A stretch of 64,000 nt of DNA from Paraflavitalea soli (GTDB taxonomy: Bacteria; Bacteroidota; Bacteroidia; Chitinophagales; Chitinophagaceae). The notes beneath the pieces are model-generated. The model saw only the letters and a program-made list of their open reading frames with translations, made no database searches and had not been told where the DNA came from. Positions 58,259-64,000 of this stretch are shown piece after piece; position 1 is the first letter of the stretch, and each line of letters begins with the position of its first letter. The DNA lies in contig NZ_CP032157.1 in the NCBI RefSeq assembly GCF_003555545.1, positions 438,546 to 502,545 of the forward strand. Direction: 5' to 3'. A program made the translations under genes and the position numbers.

Positions 58259-59002
58259 TCAAATTTGCTTCGCTTCTTCGTGGAGGAGCCTTACCAGTTC
58301 TGCCGGGTTATCGGCAGGTACCAGTTTCACACCAGCTTTGGCAGGCGGAAGCTCAAAACCTACGATGGAGGTGAGGACTTCAGTAGCTACTGGTTCTACC
58401 ACTTTCAGGGGCTTGGTGCGGGCGCCCATAATACCTTTCATATTGGGGATTCTTTGCTCGGCCATTCCTTTCTGGCAGCTTACAACGAGCGGCAGTTGTA
58501 CTTCGCATATTTCTTCTCCACCTTCAATTTCACGGGTAATGGTGGTCGTGGTGCCATTCAGATCAAACTTAATGGCCAGTGATACATAAGGCAGGTTGAG
58601 CAGTTCGGCTACCATGCCTCCGATGGAAGAACCATTGTAATCGATGGTTTCTTTACCGGTGAAAATAAGATCGTAATTGCCTGTTTTGGCTATTTCAGCG
58701 ATCTGGGAAGCGATATAAAAACTATCGTGGCTATCGGCATTTACACGGAAGGCCTCATCACCGCCCAGGGCCAGCGCCTTGCGGATAACAGGGTCTGTAT
58801 CGGCACCGGCAACAGTTACCAGGTGTAGTACGGTGGAGGGGTCTTTTTCTTTTAGTTCAATGGCACGTACAAGGGCATACCATTCGTCGTAGGGATTGAT
58901 GATCCATTGTACGCCATCCTGTGCGAATTTCGTATTGTTATCTGTGAAGGCTATTTTTGCCGTTGTGTCCGGCGTTTTGCTGATACAAACTAAAATCTTC
59001 AT
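58259..59002 (-). CDS. etfB: Electron transfer flavoprotein subunit beta
   Basis: The 247-residue protein has the EtfB pattern: KILVCISKTPDTTAKIAF, WIINPYDEWYALVRAIELKE (the AMP-site region), VVAGADTDPVIRKALALGGD-like TVAGADTDPVIRKALALGGD, DLIFTGKETIDYNGSSIGGM and the signature PLVVSCQKGMAEQRIPNMKGIMGARTKP. It forms the heterodimer with EtfA. It is the first gene of the etfBA operon, with about 130 bp upstream before the divergent TPR gene. Confidence 0.97.
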   Translation of the reverse strand: MKILVCISKTPDTTAKIAFTDNNTKFAQDGVQWIINPYDEWYALVRAIELKEKDPSTVLHLVTVAGADTDPVIRKALALGGDEAFRVNADSHDSFYIASQIAEIAKTGNYDLIFTGKETIDYNGSSIGGMVAELLNLPYVSLAIKFDLNGTTTTITREIEGGEEICEVQLPLVVSCQKGMAEQRIPNMKGIMGARTKPLKVVEPVATEVLTSIVGFELPPAKAGVKLVPADNPAELVRLLHEEAKQI

Positions 59003-59130
59003 AACGTTTATTTTTTGTAACCCTGTCCCTAATCAGTTACCAGGGCTGTCGATGGTTGTTTATGCAACCAATCGTTATACAAATATAAGTGCCGCAAAGA
59101 TAGTTTTGAAATATTTAATGGGGGAAAAAG

Positions 59131-59445
59131 ATGGAACGAATTGACAAACTAAAAACATTTCTGGAGAAGAGCCCCAATGACTCTTTTCTGAAACATGCGC
59201 TGGCATTGGAATATGTGAAATTGGGGGAGGAGGCGGGCGCCCGGCAATTATTTGAGGAAATATTGACCCATGATCCGGCTTATATCGGTTCTTATTACCA
59301 CCTGGGGAAACTGCTGGAGCGTACGGGGCAGCTGCCACTGGCCATCACCTGGTACGAAAAGGGCATGGCTGCGGCCAGGGCTGCGGGCGACCGGCATGCG
59401 TATGGGGAGTTGCAGGGGGCTTATGAGGAGGCGATGGATGGGTAA
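59131..59445 (+). CDS. Small tetratricopeptide repeat protein
   Basis: The 104-residue protein contains two or three TPR units: KTFLEKSPNDSFLKHALALE then YVKLGEEAGARQLFEEILTH (residues 8-47), and DPAYIGSYYHLGKLLERTGQ then LPLAITWYEKGMAAARAAGD (48-87). No signal peptide or membrane helix is present, so it is cytosolic. It is divergent from etfB and followed by dispersed repeats, not by an obvious partner, so its client is unknown. Small TPR proteins of this type are common in Bacteroidota. Confidence 0.85.
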   Translation: MERIDKLKTFLEKSPNDSFLKHALALEYVKLGEEAGARQLFEEILTHDPAYIGSYYHLGKLLERTGQLPLAITWYEKGMAAARAAGDRHAYGELQGAYEEAMDG

Positions 59446-59448
59446 GGA

Positions 59449-59482
59449 GAAGCTGCGAGCTTTGAGCTGCGAGCTACGAGCC
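59449..59482. repeat. Dispersed GAGCTACGAGCC repeat, copy 2
   Basis: GAAGCTGCGAGC...GAGCTACGAGCC, immediately after the TPR stop, is the reverse complement of the tract at 47375-47407 with about three differences in 34 bases. Confidence 0.75.
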
Positions 59483-59490
59483 GGATACCA

Positions 59491-59541
59491 TTTTGCTTCG
59501 ATAGCGGATCTCTCACTCCGCTGCGCTGCGTTCGAGATGAC
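59491..59541. repeat. Dispersed 51-bp repeat, copy 2 (inverted)
   Basis: TTTTGCTTCGATAGCGGATC and the following 31 bases match the reverse complement of 2386-2436 at 45 of 51 positions. A further half copy (CTACGTTCGGGATGAC) ends near 59570, just before the tilS start. Confidence 0.8.
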
Positions 59542-59594
59542 AAGTGGAAGTACGCTACGTTCGGGATGACAAGAAAGGAAGAATATCATATACC

Positions 59595-61025
59595 ATGAGT
59601 TTATTAAAGCGGTTTATTGAGTACGTAGAGGCAGAGCATCTTTTTGCTGCAAAGGATACTTTATTGCTGGCAGTGAGCGGCGGGGTTGATTCTGTGGTAT
59701 TGTGCGCGCTTTGCCAGCAGGCAGGGTATGATTTTGTGATAGCGCACTGCAATTTTCAGTTGCGGTCAACCGAGAGTGAGCGGGATGAACAGTTTGTGCG
59801 GGAGCTTGGTAAAAAGTATGGGAAGGAAGTACTGGTAAAACGATTCGATACAACGGCCTATGCGGCGCAACAAAAAGTGTCGGTACAGGTAGCGGCGCGG
59901 GAACTGCGGTATGGGTGGTTTGAGGAGATAGTTCAGAGTCGGCAGTCGGTCCCGCCCTTCGGCGGGAACAGTCGGCAATCAGGTTCGCCGATTAGCTACG
60001 ACAAGGAAACTCCGCATGTCGAATTCCCAATTCACATTCTCACAGCGCATCACCTGGACGACAATATAGAAACGGTGCTGATGAAGTTCTTTAAAGGCAC
60101 AGGTGTGGCGGGATTGCGGGGCATCTTGCCTAAGCAAGGGAAAATTGTGCGGCCGTTACTGTTTGCAAAGAAGGATGAATTGCTGGAGTTCGCTAAAGCG
60201 CATCAACTGGACTGGGTAGAAGACAGTTCAAACGAGCAGGATAAATACGCCCGCAATTATGTACGCCACCAGGTAGTACCCTTGCTGCAAAAGATCTACC
60301 CGGAAGTAGTGGATAACCTGGCAGATAATATTGCACGATTCCGGGAGGTGGAGGTACTGTATCGCCAATCGGTAGAAGGACAGCAAAAGAAATTGCTGGA
60401 ATACAAGGGAAATGAGATCCATATACCCGTACTGAAATTAAAGAAAGCCGTCCCCCTGGCCACACTGGTCTATGAGATCGCCAAACCTTTTGGATTTTCT
60501 GCCGCCCAAACGGGGGAGATCATCCATTTGCTGGACAGTGAATCGGGCCGGTATGTAGCTTCGGGCTCTCACCGTATCATCAGGAACCGCAACTGGCTCA
60601 TCATAGCGCCTGTGGCCAATGAGGCTGCTGATCATGTGCTGGTAGAAGAGACAGACAAAGAGGTAACCTTTGCAGGGGGGAGCATCACCTTGAAATCTAT
60701 AGAGCCTACCCATCCCTTTACAGCACCGGCTGCTGCCACCATGGCCTGCATAGATGCCCGGCAACTTCATTATCCGCTGATACTGCGTCGCTGGAAGGCT
60801 GGTGATTATTTCTATCCATTGGGCATGCAGAAGAAAAAGAAGCTGGCCCGCTTTCTCATTGATCAGAAGGTATCCAAAACCGACAAGGAAAAAGTATGGG
60901 TGTTGGAAAGCAATAAAAGGATCGTATGGATAATAGGCATGCGGATCGATGACCGGTTTAAGGTCACTGCTTCTACACATACTGCATTGATGATGGAGTT
61001 TATCCCAGGTGCAGGTAATCTTTGA
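59595..61025 (+). CDS. tilS: tRNA(Ile)-lysidine synthetase with an in-frame insertion
   Basis: The 476-residue protein starts at the ATG at 59595, because upstream codons lie in the dispersed repeat. The PP-loop ATPase signature SGGVDS (28-33) and the later TAHHLDDNIETVLMKFFKGT (150-169) and GLRGILPKQGKIVRPLL elements are those of TilS. The C-terminal substrate-binding domain is also present (YPLILRRWKAGDYFYPLGMQ, KKKKLARFLIDQK). It converts the wobble C of tRNA-Ile (CAU) to lysidine, which is essential for reading AUA. Between WFEEI (about residue 112) and HILTAHH (about 147) lie some 30 extra residues encoded by repeat-like DNA. The other motifs are intact, so the enzyme is probably active. 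The 3' end overlaps the converging rhomboid gene by 26 bp. Confidence 0.95.
   Translation: MSLLKRFIEYVEAEHLFAAKDTLLLAVSGGVDSVVLCALCQQAGYDFVIAHCNFQLRSTESERDEQFVRELGKKYGKEVLVKRFDTTAYAAQQKVSVQVAARELRYGWFEEIVQSRQSVPPFGGNSRQSGSPISYDKETPHVEFPIHILTAHHLDDNIETVLMKFFKGTGVAGLRGILPKQGKIVRPLLFAKKDELLEFAKAHQLDWVEDSSNEQDKYARNYVRHQVVPLLQKIYPEVVDNLADNIARFREVEVLYRQSVEGQQKKLLEYKGNEIHIPVLKLKKAVPLATLVYEIAKPFGFSAAQTGEIIHLLDSESGRYVASGSHRIIRNRNWLIIAPVANEAADHVLVEETDKEVTFAGGSITLKSIEPTHPFTAPAAATMACIDARQLHYPLILRRWKAGDYFYPLGMQKKKKLARFLIDQKVSKTDKEKVWVLESNKRIVWIIGMRIDDRFKVTASTHTALMMEFIPGAGNL
59936..60035. repeat. Composite repeat inside the tilS coding sequence
   Basis: This stretch reads GTCGGCAGTCGG, a TCCCGCC-CTTC-GGCGGGA hairpin, CAGTCGGCAATC and finally AATTCCCAATTCAC. 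The same units occur in the intergenic tract at 2439-2501 (complementary) and resemble common dispersed repeats. About 100 bp corresponds to the residues absent from standard TilS, and the insertion keeps the frame. The exact ends are uncertain. Confidence 0.65.
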
Positions 61026-61650
61026 TCTGCTCTACAAAAATCCGTAACACGGGGTAATCGGAAAAAACAGCGGCCATAATGATGACGAAGGCTATGCCAT
61101 ACAAGGCACCCCAAATATGTGCCGAGTGATTGATATTGCCACCGCCGCGTTTATCGAGATAAGAGGATATGCCCAAATAAAGAAAGCCGAAAATGAAACC
61201 TGGTATACCTAATGACTTGGGCAGAAAAAGAAAGCCGACGGGCGCTACAGGCGCCAACAAGAAATAAGCAAAGATGACAGCCGAAACAGCGCCGGAGGCA
61301 CCGAGACTACGGTAGTAAGAGTCATCTTTGTGTTTTAAATAGGTGGGTAACAGACTAAACCCAAGCGCTGATATATACATCAGCATATAAAAGAGTTTTC
61401 CTTTTTCCTGGAACAAGATATTGGAAAATGCACCTTCTACGGCTTGTCCAAATCCATAAAATGCGTACATATTAAAGATCAGGTGCATCCAATCTGCATG
61501 GATAAGGCCGCAACTGAAGAAGCGGTACCATTGCCGCTGATGGGTAACAGCCGGGGGGTAAAAAATGAGGTCGTTGTATATTTTGTCGCTGGAAAAAGCC
61601 GAAATGGATACAAGCGCCGTTATAATGATAATAATTAAAGTAATACTCAT
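61000..61650 (-). CDS. Rhomboid-family intramembrane serine protease
   Basis: The 216-residue protein starts at the ATG at 61650; a 7-codon upstream extension is possible. It has six or seven transmembrane helices. The rhomboid hallmarks are HADWMHLIFNMYAFY (H51, H56, N60), the nucleophile S119 in GASGAVSAVIF, and H178 in NHSAHIWGALYG (helix 6). It should cleave membrane proteins within the inner membrane. The substrate is unknown. It converges with tilS, the two coding ends overlapping by 26 bp. Confidence 0.92.
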   Translation of the reverse strand: MSITLIIIIITALVSISAFSSDKIYNDLIFYPPAVTHQRQWYRFFSCGLIHADWMHLIFNMYAFYGFGQAVEGAFSNILFQEKGKLFYMLMYISALGFSLLPTYLKHKDDSYYRSLGASGAVSAVIFAYFLLAPVAPVGFLFLPKSLGIPGFIFGFLYLGISSYLDKRGGGNINHSAHIWGALYGIAFVIIMAAVFSDYPVLRIFVEQIKDYLHLG

Positions 61651-61711
61651 GGCTGATGCTATTGGCCTCAAATCTAATCAAAAACCTGACAGGTTTATCG
61701 GGATAAATGCT

Positions 61712-61760
61712 AAAGGTGAAACCTTTCGTTTGCGACGCCGGGGAAAGGTGCCATCTTTTT
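61712..61760. repeat. Palindromic GGTGA repeat, copy 2
   Basis: AAAGGTGAAACCTTTCGTTT then GCGACGCCGGGGAAAGGTGCC followed by ATCTTTTT resembles the element at 33257-33303 (shared GGTGAxACCTTTCGxTTGCGACG). Here the inverted half is weaker. It lies downstream of rlmH, between rlmH and the rhomboid gene start. With its T-run it could end plus-strand transcripts. Confidence 0.65.
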
Positions 61761-61771
61761 AGCTGACTAGT

Positions 61772-62245
61772 TTAGCTATGGTGGTATTTTTCATTGCGGA
61801 TAATGCTGCAGGCGCGGTACACTTGTTCGGCTAGTATCAGCCGCACTAACTGGTGCGGGAATGTAAGGGCGGAGAGGGACCAGGTGTAGTTGGCCCTTTT
61901 CAATACGGCCTCATCGATGCCATAGGCCCCACCGATCAGGAATACCAGTTTTTTAACACTTTCATTGGCCCTGGCCTGGATGAATTTGGCCAGCCCTTCG
62001 GAACTGATTGATTTACCCCGTTCATCCAACGCCACCAGGTAATCGCCGCTATCGAGCCATTCGAGGATGGTCTCTCCTTCTTTTTTCTTCAGGTCCATCT
62101 CGCTGAGCATACCGGCATTTTTGGGCACGGGGATAATGGTCCACTGTACCGGGAAATATTTTGTAATGCGCCCGGTGAAGTCTTCTATGCCGGCGTTTAC
62201 ATAGCTTTCATGCTTTTTTCCTACTGACCAGAAATGGATCTTCAT
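61772..62245 (-). CDS. rlmH: 23S rRNA (pseudouridine(1915)-N3)-methyltransferase
   Basis: The 157-residue SPOUT methyltransferase matches RlmH over its full length (usual length about 155): MKIHFWSVGKKHESYVNAGI, FTGRITKYF, YLVALDERGKSISSEGLAKF, VFLIGGAYGIDEAVLKRANY (knot and SAM loop, GGAYG) and the C-terminal FPHQLVRLILAEQVYRACSI then IRNEKYHH, which is nearly invariant. It methylates pseudouridine 1915 of 23S rRNA in helix 69. It lies 89 bp downstream of the AI-2E transporter gene on the same strand, across a small tandem repeat. Confidence 0.97.
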   Translation of the reverse strand: MKIHFWSVGKKHESYVNAGIEDFTGRITKYFPVQWTIIPVPKNAGMLSEMDLKKKEGETILEWLDSGDYLVALDERGKSISSEGLAKFIQARANESVKKLVFLIGGAYGIDEAVLKRANYTWSLSALTFPHQLVRLILAEQVYRACSIIRNEKYHHS

Positions 62246-62255
62246 GGGGCAAAAA

Positions 62256-62306
62256 TACAGAATACAGAATATAGGAGACAGAATATAGAATACAGCATAC
62301 AGGAAC
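62256..62306. repeat. ATACAGAATACAGAATATAG tandem tract
   Basis: Units CAGAATAC, AGAATATAG and CAGCATAC recur over about 50 bp between the AI-2E and rlmH genes. It is a degenerate tandem tract of unknown role. Confidence 0.6.
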
Positions 62307-62334
62307 CGGCTTCGGAGCGTTACCCTCGTTGCCT

Positions 62335-63444
62335 TTATGCCTCGTTGGCTGGTTGCCTTTTCGCCTTAGCGCCTTTTGCTTTGCTTTTGGTGGCGCTGTC
62401 GTTTTCATCGCCCAGCAGGCGGCCCCAGGGTTTCAGGTCTTCAATGCGATCGAAAATGATCTTCAGTATGGCAATGGCGGGTATGGAAAGGAACATGCCG
62501 GAAATGCCACAGAGCAGTCCGCCCACGATCACGCCTACAATGGTCATCAGGGCGTTGAGCTTCACTTTGGAGCCAACAATCTTAGGCATGATAATATTGT
62601 TGTCAATAAACTGCACAATGAGTAATACCACCAATACCCAAATGGGCTCCCTGATATCGGTAGAGGTGGTGAGGGTGATGAGCATACAAAAAATGGAGGC
62701 GATGAGCATACCTATATACGGCAATATGTTTAAGATGGCGGCGAATACGGCCAGGAAAATAGCATATTTAATACCGAGTATGAGGAACCCTATGGAGTTG
62801 ATGGTGGCTACAATGATCAGTTCGATGATCAGTCCTACCATATAGCTTTGTACCACTATCCTTGATTCGTTGAGGATGGTAGCTACCTCGTTTTTGGGTG
62901 TTTTGCTGAACACATCGATAAAGAATTGCCTGATGAGGCCACGATAATACAGCAACAGGAAAGTATAGATAGGAAGCAACGTAAGGCTGGTGAGCAGGCT
63001 GGTGATGGAGGAAAAAGTACTGCCAATGGCTCCCTGACCGGAGTTTTTCATGGATGCCAGGAAGTCGTTGAACATATCTTCCTGTTCCCGCATGCTAAAG
63101 CCAAACTGCTGTTTGATCCAGCGCTGCACGGTATTGAGGTGTACATTGATGCCCTTTTTGATCTGATCAAAGTCATTCAAAAAGGAAGCGATCTGGGAAG
63201 AAAGAAAATAAATGATGCCACCTGTAAAAAGCACTGCTACCAATAAAGCCAGCAGGATAGCCGGTACGCGGGGTAATCCTTTGCGCTGAAGGAAATTGCA
63301 TATTGGCATCAGCAGGATGGCGATCAGCATGGACAGGGCAAAGGGTACTACCAGGTCGCTGCCAAAATAAATGAACAGGGCAATGAGGGCCAGCATCAGC
63401 AGTACCATGGTGAGGCGGAAATAAAAGGGTTGTTCTTGTGTCAT
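62335..63444 (-). CDS. AI-2E family transporter
   Basis: The 369-residue inner-membrane protein has about eight transmembrane segments: three at the N-terminus, then a long soluble region (IKKGINVHLNTVQRWIKQQF), then the conserved C-terminal cluster. The latter contains LILGIKYAIFLAVFAAILNI, PYIGMLIAS, IVQFIDNNIIMPKIVGSKVK and LNALMTIVGVIVGGLLCGIS, the signature of AI-2E (PerM/TqsA) transporters. Members include Na+/H+ antiporters and autoinducer exporters. The substrate here is unknown. The cytosolic C-terminus ends in a lysine-rich tail. It is probably the first gene of a run with rlmH. Confidence 0.93.
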   Translation of the reverse strand: MTQEQPFYFRLTMVLLMLALIALFIYFGSDLVVPFALSMLIAILLMPICNFLQRKGLPRVPAILLALLVAVLFTGGIIYFLSSQIASFLNDFDQIKKGINVHLNTVQRWIKQQFGFSMREQEDMFNDFLASMKNSGQGAIGSTFSSITSLLTSLTLLPIYTFLLLYYRGLIRQFFIDVFSKTPKNEVATILNESRIVVQSYMVGLIIELIIVATINSIGFLILGIKYAIFLAVFAAILNILPYIGMLIASIFCMLITLTTSTDIREPIWVLVVLLIVQFIDNNIIMPKIVGSKVKLNALMTIVGVIVGGLLCGISGMFLSIPAIAILKIIFDRIEDLKPWGRLLGDENDSATKSKAKGAKAKRQPANEA

Positions 63445-63545
63445 ATAAGTGGTTAGGTTTCAGCAGATCTTAGGTCAATGGTCTATTCCTATCAATTCCT
63501 GTGCCCGTGGCAGTGGTTTTGCATAAGCAGCTTAAACATCCATTT

Positions 63546-63716
63546 ATGAACCGCACTATTTATAGTATTGCACTTATGGTAATGGTAACCAGTTTGTCGT
63601 CCTGTGAACTGATTGGCGGTATATTTAAGGCCGGCGTGTGGGTTGGTGTGCTGGCTGTGGTACTGGTGGTGGCCTTGCTGATCTGGATCATTGCACGGAT
63701 GGGGGGCAAGAAATAA
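63546..63716 (+). CDS. Small lipoprotein with one transmembrane helix
   Basis: The 56-residue protein starts at the ATG at 63546 (a frame extends upstream without coding character). It begins with a short signal sequence and lipobox (SLSSC near residue 19), then ELIGGIFKAGVWVGVLAVVL and a hydrophobic helix ending in IIARMGGKK. Short proteins with the SSCE-LIGGIFKAG pattern are widespread in Chitinophagaceae and are often labelled hypothetical. Its role is unknown. It stands between two minus-strand genes. Confidence 0.7.
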   Translation: MNRTIYSIALMVMVTSLSSCELIGGIFKAGVWVGVLAVVLVVALLIWIIARMGGKK

Positions 63717-63742
63717 AAAAGCCGCCGGCATGCAGGCCGGCG
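63715..63742 (-). terminator. Terminator of the right-edge gene
   Basis: CGCCGGC (63723-63729) and GCCGGCG (63736-63742) form a 7-bp GC stem. On the minus strand it is followed by a run of T (63720-63715). It lies 25 bp after the stop of the partial gene at the right edge. Confidence 0.8.
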
Positions 63743-63767
63743 ACTTACTTGTTGATTCGCCTTTCCT

Positions 63768-64000
63768 CTATCTGATAATAATTGATTGTTTGGTTACTAC
63801 TCCGTCATCGCCTGTCATACGGATCATGTAGGCGCCGGCTTTCTGTGCGGCTGCGGCGTTGAGGCCAAGGGTTTGTCTTCCTGCAGACAGTGTACGCTGT
63901 TCTGATTGTGCAATACGTCCGTTCATATCTACCAGTTCAATCATTACACGGCCCATTCTTTTATTGCTTTCAATAAATACCTGTTTGCTTTCTACAATGG
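63768..64000 (-). CDS. T9SS type A sorting-domain protein, C-terminal part (cut by window edge)
   Basis: The last 76 codons of a gene that enters from the right edge are visible. The open frame continues to the edge, so the ATG-like codon at 63956 is internal. The tail has the type A pattern: VMIELVDMNGRIAQSEQRTL, GAYMIRMTGDDGVVTKQSII and a final R. It is a type IX secretion signal of a surface or secreted protein. Upstream domains are outside the window. Confidence 0.85.
   Translation of the reverse strand, partial: IVESKQVFIESNKRMGRVMIELVDMNGRIAQSEQRTLSAGRQTLGLNAAAAQKAGAYMIRMTGDDGVVTKQSIIIR

Overview
The window looks like a chromosomal segment of a Bacteroidota member, most likely the Chitinophagaceae (Chitinophaga/Niastella-like). 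The evidence is a SusC/SusD pair under an ECF sigma/FecR switch, three type IX secretion (T9SS) sorting domains (two type A, one type B), promoter candidates of the Bacteroidetes TTTG...TAnnTTTG kind, few Shine-Dalgarno sites, and GH97/GH92/GH2 enzymes. No rRNA, tRNA, CRISPR array, integrase or complete insertion sequence was seen.

Layout. 0-1.4 kb: an ArsR-SRPBCC-DoxX-DUF4256 operon on the minus strand with a palindromic operator inside its promoter. 1.7-6.2 kb: a DUF2306 membrane protein and a 1201-residue GH97 glycosidase fused to an M1 metallopeptidase. 6.6-22.4 kb: the most unusual locus, an apparent operon of a DUF4402 pilin-like protein, a strong terminator, a PapD-like chaperone, a 3730-residue T9SS adhesin, a second DUF4402-like protein and an outer-membrane usher-like protein. 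It looks like a chaperone-usher fibre system combined with a T9SS giant adhesin. 22.5-33.2 kb: mixed genes (Crp regulator, SDR, Bcr/CflA-type MFS, haloalkane dehalogenase-like hydrolase, DUF2461, TPR protein, M28 peptidase, small unknowns, a tandem paralogue pair). 33.3-47 kb: a polysaccharide utilisation locus (GH2, DUF1735/discoidin lipoprotein, SusD, SusC, FecR on minus; sigma factor and GH92 on plus). The GH2 plus GH92 pairing suggests a host-type glycan with beta-galactoside and alpha-mannoside parts. 47-48 kb: a gene-poor kilobase with a large nested palindrome and 11-bp phased repeats upstream of a second Crp-type gene and yiaA. 49-64 kb: housekeeping and envelope genes (TPR lipoprotein, T9SS type B protein, rocD, ispE, bifunctional nuclease, etfA/etfB, TPR, tilS, rhomboid, rlmH, AI-2E family transporter, a small lipoprotein, and the tail of a T9SS type A protein).

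Short dispersed repeats occur in several intergenic spaces. One composite copy appears to have entered the tilS coding sequence in frame. Family assignments come from reading motifs by eye. No database search was run.
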